This document shows positions 48,646 to 57,707 of a stretch of DNA of 64,000 nucleotides, piece by piece. The notes beneath the pieces were generated by a model. That model saw only the letters and a program-made list of their open reading frames with translations, made no database searches and had not been told where the DNA came from. This DNA is from an uncultured Flavobacteriales bacterium (GTDB taxonomy: Bacteria > Bacteroidota > Bacteroidia > Flavobacteriales_D > Sanyastnellaceae), in NCBI GenBank assembly GCA_943787435.1, contig CALSMK010000028.1, positions 1 to 64,000 of the forward strand. Reading direction: 5' to 3'. The position numbers and the translations under genes were made by a program. Positions within the stretch are counted from its first letter, which is position 1. Each line of letters begins with the position of its first letter.

Positions 48646-51156
48646 TCACTTCCTTGCATGTCGCGAATTTACGGAGTTTGACTGGGGCTCTTCATTCGAG
48701 CGAGACATCTTTCTGATGCGCGCTTCCAGCTGCTCGCTCGAAAGCTTGGACCGCAGCCGATCCACCAAAATTGGAAAAGAGAACGGAGTGGGCGAATCCG
48801 GATGGGTGATGATCCATTTTCCAGAATTGAGCCTTTCGAGCACCTCTCGGAGGCGATCCAATTCAATCTGATGGTGCGTCATTTCATCAAACGCTTGACG
48901 GTACAACAAATTGACCGGGTCGTGGTCAGCAAGCACATCAAACAACAATGAACTCGACCCTTGTAAATGCTTGTCTTTAACCGGCTGTCCGGGGTATCCG
49001 CGAAACACCAGTCCTGCAATGACCGCGATGTCTCTGAATTGCCTTCTGGCCAACTCTGCGCCATTGACAGTCGCCTCCAAATCATCCATCAAATGAGCAG
49101 TGCTGAAGAGATCGCTGTCAAAGGCCTCTGTGATGGGAATGGGTTGATCGCTCAACAACTCAAAGCCATAGTCGTTGTAAGCCATCGAAAAACTCATGGG
49201 CTTCAGCAGGCTCATGCGGTAAGCCATGAGGGCTGCCACCCCTTCATGCACCATGCGCCCCTCCATGGGAAACACGAACAAATGGTGGCCCTCCTTGCTC
49301 TGCATGACCTCCATCAAAACCTGTCCAGAAACAGGCAAGTGACTCCGTTCAGATTGCAATTCCAACAGCGGTGAAATGCGCTCCAACTCCGGACTCGTTT
49401 TGTGCCCGTGGGCATAGTCGTCCAAGGTTTGCCTGAGGACCTTGCTCACCATCGAGGTCCAAGGCAGCCGCCCTCCTTGCCAGGTCGGTATGCGTCCTTT
49501 GGGCTTCTTGGTGGGTTTGACAGTGGCCACAAAATCCTTGAGTCGAACCAGTTCAAGACATCGACCTCCGAACCAAAACACATCGCCCGACTTCATGCTG
49601 CTGATGAAGTATTCCTCCACGTGTCCCACCAGTCCACCTCCGCGCCACTTCACGGCAATCATGGTGTCGCTCACAATGGTCCCAATGGACATCCGGTGCC
49701 TTCGTGCGGCCCTTCGATCCAAAATCCGATGAACGCCTTCGTCGTCTTTTTGAACCCGGTTGAATTCATCATAGGCGGCAAATGCCCGTCCTCCTGTGGT
49801 CACCATGGTCAAAACGTCATGCCACTCCTCTGAATCCATGCTGGAAAAAGCATGGGTACTCAATATTCTCGATTGAACGCTTTCCGCCCGAAAGCCATCG
49901 CCGACAGCCAACGTGCACAGAAATTGCACCAGCACATCAAACGACCGAACCATGGGCCTTCGAGGCTCAATCTCACCTGCATCAATGGCATTTCTCAATG
50001 CTGCAGCCTCGAGCAACTCCAGTCCAAACGTGGGCAAAAAGTGAATTCGACTTTCCGCTCCCGGCTGATGACCGCTGCGGCCTGCACGTTGAACGAAACG
50101 AGCCACGCCTTTCGGGCCGCCCACTTGAACAATGGCTTCGACCGGTCGAAAATCCACCCCTAAATCGAGTGAACTCGTGCACACCACCGCTTTCAAACGG
50201 CCGTCATACAATGCGTCCTCGACCCAAAACCGAATCTCTTTGCTGATGCTTCCGTGATGCAAAGCAATGACACCGGCAAATTCAGGATGGGCATCCAAAA
50301 TCTTCTGGTACCAAATTTCAGCTTGAGCGCGCGTGTTGGTGAACACAAGCGTACTGGAGTGTTTGCGGATGATGCCCACCACTTGCTCAAGCAACTTCAC
50401 CCCGAGGTGTCCCGACCATGCCAAGCGTTCGAAAGCCTCTGGCATGAGGCTGTTCACCGAAATTTTCTTGGCCAAGTCCGAGCGAATGACTTTGGCGTTT
50501 GAAGACCGGTCCGTCCCCATCAAGGCCTCTTTGGCCTCTTCAAGATTCCCAATGGTCGCCGAAATTCCCCAAATCCGAAGGTCTGGAGCCAATGCCTTGA
50601 GCTGAGACAAGGCCAATTCAATCTGTACCCCTCTTTTGTTGCCCAACAAGTCGTGCCATTCGTCGACCACCATGGCTGTTAGCCCCCCAAATCGCTTTGC
50701 GGCGCCTTTCTTGGCGAGCAGGACATGTAAACTTTCCGGAGTGGTGATCAAGACTTCGGGCATCCGCTTGTCCTGTCTCTGCTTTTCAGAAGCAGGGGTA
50801 TCCCCAGTCCGGACGCCGACCGACCAGCCTCTGTCCTGCCATTCAATCAAACGGGTTGTAGAGCCTTTGATTTCCTTGGCTAAGGCGCGAATTGGCGTGA
50901 TCCACAGCACCCTCAACCCGCCTGATTCTCCTCCTCCCAAAACAGCCGGAACCAATGCGCTGTAAGTCTTCCCACTTCCCGTTGGCGCATTGACAAGGGC
51001 ATCGCCTTTTTCTTCAAAATGACGCCATGCATTGACTTGGAAGGGAAACGGTTCCCAACCGCGGCTTTTGAAAAAGGCGACTCCCTTATCCACCAGCCCA
51101 CCGGAGGATTTCGTCTTCCTCATGGATTTATTGACACGCTTTGGCGATTCTTCCAC
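48646..51156 (-). CDS. Ligase-associated DEXH-box helicase (Lhr-like)
   Basis: 836 aa from a GTG at 51156 (ATG at 51123 possible). Superfamily 2 helicase of the type grouped with an ATP-dependent DNA ligase and a metallo-beta-lactamase-fold exonuclease in a predicted DNA damage response. Motifs: Q-type start FPFQVNAWRHF, Walker A APTGSGKT at 57-64, TPIRALAKEI, DEWH at 165-168 (the diagnostic DExH box), WGISATIG, VFTNTRAQAEIW, HHGSISKE, VCTSSLDLGVD and QRAGRSGHQPG. The C-terminal half is the Lhr-like WH/core region. The expected ligase and exonuclease partners are not next to it in this window. The product is complete in length and motifs. Confidence 0.88.
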   Translation of the reverse strand: MEESPKRVNKSMRKTKSSGGLVDKGVAFFKSRGWEPFPFQVNAWRHFEEKGDALVNAPTGSGKTYSALVPAVLGGGESGGLRVLWITPIRALAKEIKGSTTRLIEWQDRGWSVGVRTGDTPASEKQRQDKRMPEVLITTPESLHVLLAKKGAAKRFGGLTAMVVDEWHDLLGNKRGVQIELALSQLKALAPDLRIWGISATIGNLEEAKEALMGTDRSSNAKVIRSDLAKKISVNSLMPEAFERLAWSGHLGVKLLEQVVGIIRKHSSTLVFTNTRAQAEIWYQKILDAHPEFAGVIALHHGSISKEIRFWVEDALYDGRLKAVVCTSSLDLGVDFRPVEAIVQVGGPKGVARFVQRAGRSGHQPGAESRIHFLPTFGLELLEAAALRNAIDAGEIEPRRPMVRSFDVLVQFLCTLAVGDGFRAESVQSRILSTHAFSSMDSEEWHDVLTMVTTGGRAFAAYDEFNRVQKDDEGVHRILDRRAARRHRMSIGTIVSDTMIAVKWRGGGLVGHVEEYFISSMKSGDVFWFGGRCLELVRLKDFVATVKPTKKPKGRIPTWQGGRLPWTSMVSKVLRQTLDDYAHGHKTSPELERISPLLELQSERSHLPVSGQVLMEVMQSKEGHHLFVFPMEGRMVHEGVAALMAYRMSLLKPMSFSMAYNDYGFELLSDQPIPITEAFDSDLFSTAHLMDDLEATVNGAELARRQFRDIAVIAGLVFRGYPGQPVKDKHLQGSSSLLFDVLADHDPVNLLYRQAFDEMTHHQIELDRLREVLERLNSGKWIITHPDSPTPFSFPILVDRLRSKLSSEQLEARIRKMSRSNEEPQSNSVNSRHARK

Positions 51157-51190
51157 TCCATTGTAAACCCTTGAATTGCCGTTGTGTTCC

Positions 51191-51198
51191 TACCTTTC
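51191..51198 (+). promoter_or_regulatory. -7-like promoter box for the TPR gene
   Basis: TACCTTTC matches TAnnTTTG except the last base and ends 6 bases before the ATG at 51205. Its position inside the GTG-started extension of the open frame (51184) argues that the ATG is the real start. Confidence 0.4.
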
Positions 51199-51204
51199 CC
51201 AACC

Positions 51205-51993
51205 ATGAAAGGAAATCACCTCCTCTTTTCCCTGATTGTCTTAATCGGGAGTCTGTTGATGTCGGTTACTGAGGCCCAAGCCCAGGACCCAAAGTATGGC
51301 CGCATGCTCGAAGATTTGGTCGACGGCAAATATGAAAGGGTCTTGTTCCGCGCCATCGGTTTTACCGAGAAAGAAAACACCAAGAAGCATCCTGAGCCTT
51401 ACAGCTACATGGCCCGGGCCTATCTGAAGATTCACCAAAGCGATGATCCAGAGCTGACTGAGAGCTATCCCAAAGCCCTCAAGGAGAGCCTGAAGTACTG
51501 CACGAAATTCATCAAGAAGGACAAGGAGATGGAATATGTGCCAGACCAACTCGAATTCATCGAGGAACTCAGGTACGAAGCCATTGCCCAGGCGGACACA
51601 GAAATGGATGCAGAGAAATACACCCGAGCCAAAAGCCTCTACAATTACCTGGTGAAGTTGGACAAAAGTGACCCTTCCGCTTACTTGATGCTCGGACTGG
51701 CCAATTATTACGGCAAAGCCACCCGTGATGCGGAAGCAAACTGGAACACGGCCATTGAGCTCATGGGAAGCATGACCGGCCGCATTGCAGCTTCAGAAGA
51801 AATCGAATTCTTCAGAGAAGAGCCGCTGACAGAGTCCATGCGCAACTTGCTCAAAACTGGAATCATACGGGCCTCCGAGCAATTGGATGCCGATGGAAAG
51901 CGCACCACAGCCATTGAGCTGCTCGAAAGCGGTCTCCCCCTCTTTGAAGGTGAGCGCAGCTTCATGGTGACTTACGGATCCATCATCGGCTGA
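51205..51993 (+). CDS. Secreted tetratricopeptide-repeat protein
   Basis: 262 aa. The signal peptide LLFSLIVLIGSLLMSVTEAQAQ ends after about residue 22. The mature part is all-helical: YGRMLEDLVDGKYERVLFRAIGFTEKENTKKHPEPYSYMARAYLKIHQ and KYTRAKSLYNYLVKLDKSDPSAYLMLGLANYYGK are TPR-like pairs. No enzyme motif is seen. An open frame extends to a GTG at 51184, but a promoter-like box lies in that extension. Its stop overlaps the ATG of the sensor kinase (TGATG), so it is likely to be co-expressed with the signalling genes and may act as a periplasmic scaffold or sensor; that role is inferred. Confidence 0.75.
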   Translation: MKGNHLLFSLIVLIGSLLMSVTEAQAQDPKYGRMLEDLVDGKYERVLFRAIGFTEKENTKKHPEPYSYMARAYLKIHQSDDPELTESYPKALKESLKYCTKFIKKDKEMEYVPDQLEFIEELRYEAIAQADTEMDAEKYTRAKSLYNYLVKLDKSDPSAYLMLGLANYYGKATRDAEANWNTAIELMGSMTGRIAASEEIEFFREEPLTESMRNLLKTGIIRASEQLDADGKRTTAIELLESGLPLFEGERSFMVTYGSIIG

Positions 51994-53149
51994 TGCAATT
52001 TGAGGAGTCGCATTCTTCTGCGGAACATCTCAAATCCCATCTTCTGAATCCAGAATCAGAAGACCCCATCGACCTTCTTCTTCTGGAGGACAACGACATC
52101 GATGCTGCAGTTTTCATTGGGGCTGCTTCGAGAAGCAAGCAAAAACTTGTGGTTCGAAGAGCCAATTCACTGAAAGAGTATACTGAAGAACTCAAACAGC
52201 GTCCACCCCAGGTCATCTGCGCGGACCACATGCTGCCAGACGGTTCAGCCACCGAAGCCTTGACGCTTCGGAATCAAGTCTGCCCGAATGCTCCTTTTAT
52301 CGTCATCACTGGCGCTGGAGAAGAGCAGGTCGCTGTGGAGTACATGAAAGCAGGGGCGGCGGACTACATCTCAAAACGACAACTGGACAGTTTCAATCAA
52401 GCCCTTGAGCAGGTCTTGCGTGTCAATTACAATCAGTCCTTAAGGGTCCTCGCTGAACAAGAAACCAAACGCCTCAATCAGGAATTGCTCGCTTTGGTTG
52501 GCCATGTAGCCGAGCAGCAAGATGAGGAGAAAAGAAGGCTGTCTCGAGACATTCACGATCAACTGGGGCAGGAACTCACCGCACTCAAGCTCGGTCTTTT
52601 TTGGATGGAGGGCCGACTCAAAAAGCCCATGGATGACACTCAATTGGTGCTCCAAAAAACTGGGCGATCTCATTGAACTCAACAGCTCCATCATTGTCCA
52701 GGTCAGGAACATCGCCCGAGATTTGCGCCCGGTGGTGCTGGACCAAGTTGGATTGTCTGCAGGCATCGAGACGCTGGTGCGCGATTTCAACCGAAGGGAG
52801 CAGACCTTCTGCGGGCTGCACCTCACCGAACTTCCGCACCTGACTGAACCTCTCAGAACAGAACCTGTTTCGCATTGTTCAAGAAGGCCTCACCAACATC
52901 TCACGTCACGCGGAAGCCAAATTGGCTTACGTCCGTCTTTCCCACATCAATGACGCTCTCATTCTGGAGCTGGGAGATGACGGAAACGGAATGGATCAGC
53001 AATTCGATTTAGGCCAAATTTCAACCGGCCTTGGACTGGTTGGAATCAGAGAACGGGTCCGCTCTCATCACGGCACGATGGTGGTGAATTCAAGCCTCAA
53101 GCGCGGAACCTCGATTCAAATTGAGATTGCTCTAAATTCTCCTGCTTAA
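51993..53149 (+). CDS. Soluble hybrid: receiver domain plus NarL-type histidine kinase (two frameshifts)
   Basis: About 384 aa after removing one A from the run 52654-52659 and one C at 52849-52850. No membrane segment. Residues 25-145 are a receiver: acidic pocket LLLLEDNDID, phospho-acceptor region CADHMLPDG, VITGAGEE and GAADYISK. A linker coiled coil leads to a HisKA_3 helix with the H-box EEKRRLSRDIHDQLGQELTALKL. The HATPase domain reads NLFRIVQEGLTNISRHAEAK (N box), DDGNGMD (G1) and GLGLVGIRERV (G2). Such kinases phosphorylate LuxR-type regulators, and one follows 9 bases downstream. Both indels fall inside conserved motifs that are restored exactly, so the gene is probably intact. Confidence 0.82.
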
Positions 53150-53158
53150 ATTACAGAC

Positions 53159-53827
53159 ATGGAAAAGAAAACGGTAGTGTTGTGTGACGACCACAACATC
53201 GTTCGCGCAGGCCTGCGACAAATCGTGGAATCATTTGGAGACTTTGAGGTCCTCGATGACGTTGCAACGGGCGAGGCCTTGTTCCCACTGTTTCAAAAGC
53301 AAGTCCCGGACATTCTTTTGCTCGACATCAGTTTGCCTGGCAGAAGTGGCTTGGAGGTATTGAAGCAAGTCCAATCCATGTACCCAAAAATCGCAGTGCT
53401 GACGTTGAGCATGTACCCAGAGGATCAATTTGCGATTCGCATGATCAAAGCGGGAGCCCGAGGCTATTTGCACAAAGACAGCGCCCCTCAGATTCTGGAA
53501 GACGCGATGAGAACCATTATGGAGGGAAAACAATACATCAGCGCAGAGTTGACCCGAATCATGATTGAGGAACTCGCCAAAGATGACAACGAACTGCCTC
53601 ACAAAAGCTTATCTGACCGCGAGTATGAAGTCCTGTTGTACATCGGCGAAGGCAAAAGCATGACAGAAATCGCCGCACAATTGAGTTTGAGCATTAAAAC
53701 AGTCAGCACCTACCGCAGCAGAATTCTCGAGAAAATGAGACTAAAGAGCAATTCTGACTTGGTCAAATACATCTTGCGTCACGACCTCGCTCCGGGTGGA
53801 TCAGACCCCATGCAAGCGACAAACTGA
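53159..53827 (+). CDS. Response regulator, NarL/LuxR family
   Basis: 222 aa. N-terminal receiver: CDDHNIVRAGLR with the acidic pair D10-D11, phospho-acceptor D56 in LLLDISLPGRSG, T in LTLSMYPED, and the switch lysine in GYLHKDSAP. C-terminal LuxR-type helix-turn-helix: LSDREYEVLLYIGEGKSMTEIAAQLSLSIKTVSTYRSRILEKM, complete. It should be the cognate regulator of the soluble kinase just upstream and act on DNA; its targets are not visible. An 80-base gap separates it from the SpoIIE-type phosphatase gene. Confidence 0.92.
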   Translation: MEKKTVVLCDDHNIVRAGLRQIVESFGDFEVLDDVATGEALFPLFQKQVPDILLLDISLPGRSGLEVLKQVQSMYPKIAVLTLSMYPEDQFAIRMIKAGARGYLHKDSAPQILEDAMRTIMEGKQYISAELTRIMIEELAKDDNELPHKSLSDREYEVLLYIGEGKSMTEIAAQLSLSIKTVSTYRSRILEKMRLKSNSDLVKYILRHDLAPGGSDPMQATN

Positions 53828-53907
53828 CATCTGCATCGGAAAAATCCCACCGACCATCCATCCTGCCCCCCACGGTAAACCAACGATTTACTCTGCACCT
53901 TGAAGGG

Positions 53908-55728
53908 ATGGAGCCCGCAACCAAATCGCAAGTGCAGCTGCAATACCCAGAATCTATTCCACAAGAGTCCATTCACACCGTTCGAATTGGTCTCCTTCAC
54001 GCCTCGTTGGCTGCCAGAGCCAAATGGCCGGAGTTTTTGAACGATGGCAGACACATTGAATGGCTATCTCTTGCTCAAATGCCCGAAGACCAGCGGTCAT
54101 ATGATGCCTGGATCATTGGTACTCAAGGCACCAAAGCGCAGCGCTTACAATCCTTAAAGCTGCTCACTTCAACCCCTTCAGGACTTGGTCCTGTGATGGT
54201 TTTGTTGCACCCCATGGACATCCACGATGACTGGCTGTCCCTCAAAGCAGATGCTTACCACGAATCATCCAGCTCAGCTGCACTGTTGGCTCAACGGCTA
54301 GAAAGCCTCATTCCCTTGGCAGACCAGGGGTACGCGGCCCCCAGACCCATAGGACAGTCATTGGCCGCCGCCGAATCACAAGTTTGGCAATCCCTTTTTG
54401 ACTGCGCGGGTGCTGGACTTCTCACAGGGAGAGCAGCTCCCTTTTTGAAGGCACAAGATCAAATCCTGAACCTTCCACCAGCCGAAGACAGAGACAGCAT
54501 CCTGGCCAGGGTGCGTCAATTGCTTCGTTCGGTCCAATGGGAGCTCAACAACCAGCGGTCCAAAGATTTGCTGAGCTTGGTAGAGCCAGTTTCGTTGAAT
54601 TCCAGTTTCGTCGATCGAATCACGCCACTCCGATCAGACCGTTTTCTCGCTGGCCTTCTGAATTTATCTCAAGCTCAACCCACTGCCCGAGGCGAAGTGG
54701 TGATCAGAAATCAAAATGGAAAGACCTCTCACCTCTCCATTGAACTGACCCTCCCTTCCGAGCTCGACGATGGGCTTCTGCTCACGCTCCTTGACATCAG
54801 TGCACGCATCCAACTCGAGCAAGACTTGCGGGAGCACGTTCAACATCTCGAGAAACACGTTGGGATACGGACTTTGGACATCCGGAAAGTCAATGTGCAA
54901 CTTGAAAAGGAGAGCCGCAACAAGCAACAATTGGCACAGCAGGTCAGGGACAACTTCGTCCACATCACGCAAGGAATCATTGGGGCCAAGAAAATTCTTG
55001 ACGTCGCATTGCCCAGCGAAACTGAGTTGCTCCAAATGTTCCCCAATTCGATGTACATCTCAAGGCCAAGGGACATCGTAGGCGGAGATTTCTTTTTTCT
55101 AGGAAACCGTCAAACACAAAAAACATTGGCCCTTGTGGACAGCACGGGACACGGCATTCCTGGAGCCATGGTGTCGTTGATGGGATCAATGCTTATCAAC
55201 CAAGCTTTCAACGCATTGACTGAGCCCCTGCCTCACATGATTCTACAGCAGTTTCAAGCCAATTTTTGCGGACTCACACGCCCTACGGACAACCAACCTC
55301 AAATGCACGGTTTCGATGCGGCTGTCATGACAATCGACCACGAAAAAAAGACAGTTGAATTTGCCGGCGCACGGGGGAATTTATTCCTGATCAGAAACGG
55401 CCAAACCACCGTCATCCGGGGAACCAGAAAAAGCATTGAATCTGAGCCCTTTGACTCTAAGATGTCCCGCGTGGATGCAGGTTTTGAATACCACAAATTG
55501 ACCCTTCATGAAGGAGACCAACTCTATTTGTTCTCCGATGGAGTCACCGATCAATTTGGAGGAGCAAGAGGACGGAAAATGGGACGGAGTCGACTGGCGA
55601 CAATTCTAAGCGACGTACACATGTTGCCCATGCCAAAGCGCAAGAAAGCCATTCACAATGCCTTGCTCATCTGGAAAGGAGCAAACGCAAAAGTAGATGA
55701 CGCCACCCTCATTGGGGTGGAGATTTAA
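53908..55728 (+). CDS. SpoIIE/RsbU-type serine phosphatase with N-terminal sensory region
   Basis: 606 aa. Residues 1-150 (HTVRIGLLHASLAARAKWPEFL... GPVMVLLHPMDIHDDW) have the alternating pattern of a receiver-like fold but lack the acidic pocket. About 215-305 is PAS-like (LLNLSQAQPTARGEVVIRNQNGKTS... LLLTLLDISARIQLEQDL). A coiled coil follows (LEKHVGIRTLDIRKVNVQLEKES). The PPM phosphatase domain has the metal aspartates in SRPRDIVGGDFFF, ALVDSTGHGIPGA, LFSDGVTDQFGG and KVDDATLIG. Such enzymes dephosphorylate anti-anti-sigma or other partners; none is adjacent. It shares four bases with the convergent oxidoreductase gene. Confidence 0.85.
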   Translation: MEPATKSQVQLQYPESIPQESIHTVRIGLLHASLAARAKWPEFLNDGRHIEWLSLAQMPEDQRSYDAWIIGTQGTKAQRLQSLKLLTSTPSGLGPVMVLLHPMDIHDDWLSLKADAYHESSSSAALLAQRLESLIPLADQGYAAPRPIGQSLAAAESQVWQSLFDCAGAGLLTGRAAPFLKAQDQILNLPPAEDRDSILARVRQLLRSVQWELNNQRSKDLLSLVEPVSLNSSFVDRITPLRSDRFLAGLLNLSQAQPTARGEVVIRNQNGKTSHLSIELTLPSELDDGLLLTLLDISARIQLEQDLREHVQHLEKHVGIRTLDIRKVNVQLEKESRNKQQLAQQVRDNFVHITQGIIGAKKILDVALPSETELLQMFPNSMYISRPRDIVGGDFFFLGNRQTQKTLALVDSTGHGIPGAMVSLMGSMLINQAFNALTEPLPHMILQQFQANFCGLTRPTDNQPQMHGFDAAVMTIDHEKKTVEFAGARGNLFLIRNGQTTVIRGTRKSIESEPFDSKMSRVDAGFEYHKLTLHEGDQLYLFSDGVTDQFGGARGRKMGRSRLATILSDVHMLPMPKRKKAIHNALLIWKGANAKVDDATLIGVEI

Positions 55729-56771
55729 TCCTGCTGGCGGGTTTTGAGGCCCCGATCTGAAGCGGAGTAAATCCGTTCAATGATGTCCACCACTTTTAAG
55801 CCTTCTAAGGCATTGGTGGTGATTCGTCCTGACCCTTTCAACGTGTCCATGACGTTGTCGAAAATGTAACCATGATTGGCTGCACTGCCTTTGTACGCAC
55901 CATAATCGTTGGCCGGATTTGAAGGGGGTAAAACAGGCATTTCATAACCTTCAACGCAACAATACTCTACCTCGTTCATGTACTGTCCTCCCACTTTGAT
56001 GGTCCCCCTTTCTGCAACGATTGTCAAGGAGCTCTCAAAATTGGTCATGGCCACAGCCGTCGAAAACTGCAGGGTCCCCATGCCACCTCGAGCAAAGTCG
56101 AAAGTTACCAGACCTGAGTCTTCGAAATCGGTGTTCTCTGCATGGGTGAAGTCTGCAAATCGGGACTGGATGTTGTGAATGTCTCCAAACAACCAGTAGA
56201 GAATGTCAATGAAGTGACTGAATTGGGTGAACAATGTGCCTCCATCCAAGTCCAGCGTTCCTTTCCAGGGAATCTTGCCGTAATAGCGGTCATCCCGGTT
56301 CCAAAAACAATTGACTTGAACCATGTGGATGGCACCCAAGACCCCAGAGTCGACCACTTCTTTCAACCATTCACTTGGAGGGCTGTAGCGGTTTTGCATC
56401 ACACAAAAGACCTGCTTGCCCACTTCTAGAGCTTTGTGGAGCACCTTTTCCCCATCCAAGCGGCTGAGCGCCATGGGCTTCTCAATGATCACATGGTGTC
56501 CAGCTTCCAAGGCTTGGATCGCCTGAGAGGAGTGCAGTCCGTTTGGGGTGCAGATGCAAACCACATCCAACTCCGGATGGGCTGCGAGCATCTCAGTGAT
56601 GTTCCTGTAAAAGGAGAAGTCATTCTCCACCCCTATGACATCAGGATTCCTGACATCACAACCTGCCACCAACTCAAAGCCCTGCTGACGACGAATCATT
56701 TCAGCGTGCCTTTTTCCAATGTGGCCAAGTCCCACCACAGCGAAACGCAGAAGAGTGTCAGTTGTATTCAT
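55725..56771 (-). CDS. Gfo/Idh/MocA family sugar oxidoreductase
   Basis: 348 aa. NAD(P)-binding Rossmann motif GLGHIGKRHAE at residues 14-24, then CDVRNPDV, CICTPNGLHSSQA and the catalytic lysine segment IIEKPMAL (EKP at 97-99). The C-terminal domain has WNRDDRYYGKIPWKGTLDLDGGTLFTQFSHFIDILYWLFG, reminiscent of WbpB/WlbA enzymes that oxidise UDP-GlcNAc derivatives for surface polysaccharide; this sub-assignment is tentative. No other polysaccharide genes are nearby. The gene runs convergently into the phosphatase gene (four bases shared) and lies 44 bases after the BtuF-like gene on the same strand. Confidence 0.85.
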   Translation of the reverse strand: MNTTDTLLRFAVVGLGHIGKRHAEMIRRQQGFELVAGCDVRNPDVIGVENDFSFYRNITEMLAAHPELDVVCICTPNGLHSSQAIQALEAGHHVIIEKPMALSRLDGEKVLHKALEVGKQVFCVMQNRYSPPSEWLKEVVDSGVLGAIHMVQVNCFWNRDDRYYGKIPWKGTLDLDGGTLFTQFSHFIDILYWLFGDIHNIQSRFADFTHAENTDFEDSGLVTFDFARGGMGTLQFSTAVAMTNFESSLTIVAERGTIKVGGQYMNEVEYCCVEGYEMPVLPPSNPANDYGAYKGSAANHGYIFDNVMDTLKGSGRITTNALEGLKVVDIIERIYSASDRGLKTRQQD

Positions 56772-56815
56772 GATGTTGTCGTTTGTGGATCAACCCAGCC
56801 GCGAAAATCGCAAGA

Positions 56816-57601
56816 CTATTGGGGTTTTGCGCCCTTTTGCCTGAGAAAATGCTCGGGAACCTTGAGCATTCGACTGCCATACCAACTGAACACCTCACCA
56901 TCGACCAATTGTGAAGGGATGCCTTGGCACTCTTCTCGATGCACTTCTTTGAATGGAAAAGGCTCTGAAGGCAGCAACACCATTTCCACGCCAGCTTCCA
57001 CAACATGAGTCATATCCAAGGTGGGGTACCTGGGTAAATCAGGCCATGTTCGCCATCCCCACCATTGCAAGACAGATTGAATGTAGGCATCGTGCCCCGC
57101 CCACATCCAAGGGTCCCTCCAAACAGCATAAGCCGCCAACTGATTTTGGCCAGGGTTGCACAACTTTCGTCCCTCTCGCCAAGATTCACGGGCCTTCTGC
57201 TCCAATTCACCTCCCTTTTCAGGCACCCCAAGTAACTCCCCCATATCCGAGAGCAGGTTGAATGCCCGTTCAACCGTCCTCACATCACAAACCCAACAAG
57301 GCACACCGGCAATTTCCAGCGCCATGATGTCCTGGGCGTCATTTTCCTCCAAGTTGGCGATGACGATGTCGGGTCGCAGATCCAAGATCACGTCCACCCT
57401 CACCCCTTTGGTTCCCCCTACCCGCGTCCTTTCCCTCCTGAGGTGGTCGGGATGAATGCAAAATTTAGTGAGGCCTACAACCCGATCCTCGAGCCCCATG
57501 TCCACCAGCGTCTCCGTGAGCGACGGGACCAAACTCACAATGCGCAAAGGAGCGCGGTCAAAATGAAATGGAAAGCCCCTGTCGTCGACCACGTTAATCA
57601 T
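56816..57601 (-). CDS. BtuF-like helical-backbone metal/cobalamin-binding protein without signal peptide
   Basis: 261 aa from the ATG at 57601 (an ATG at 57637 adds 12 residues without making a signal peptide). The fold signature of B12/iron-siderophore binding proteins is clear: RIVSLVPSLTETLVDMGLEDRVVGLTKFCIHP, VGGTKGVRVDVILDLRPDIVIANLEEND, and the VPCWVCDVRTVERAFNLL switch. Normal BtuF is exported to the periplasm, but here residues 1-30 are polar. Cytosolic relatives without export signal are known in Bacteroidota; their role is unclear. No transporter permease or ATPase is adjacent. The gene is divergent from dnaK. Confidence 0.7.
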   Translation of the reverse strand: MINVVDDRGFPFHFDRAPLRIVSLVPSLTETLVDMGLEDRVVGLTKFCIHPDHLRRERTRVGGTKGVRVDVILDLRPDIVIANLEENDAQDIMALEIAGVPCWVCDVRTVERAFNLLSDMGELLGVPEKGGELEQKARESWREGRKLCNPGQNQLAAYAVWRDPWMWAGHDAYIQSVLQWWGWRTWPDLPRYPTLDMTHVVEAGVEMVLLPSEPFPFKEVHREECQGIPSQLVDGEVFSWYGSRMLKVPEHFLRQKGAKPQ

Positions 57602-57707
57602 GACACAAAAATGACTCAGTCGCGAACAAACTGACATTATTGATCAAAAACAGGCCCAAGATGTCAGCTTTCTTCCCCCTTCCCGCCATCCTGTCAGTTC
57701 ACCCCTT

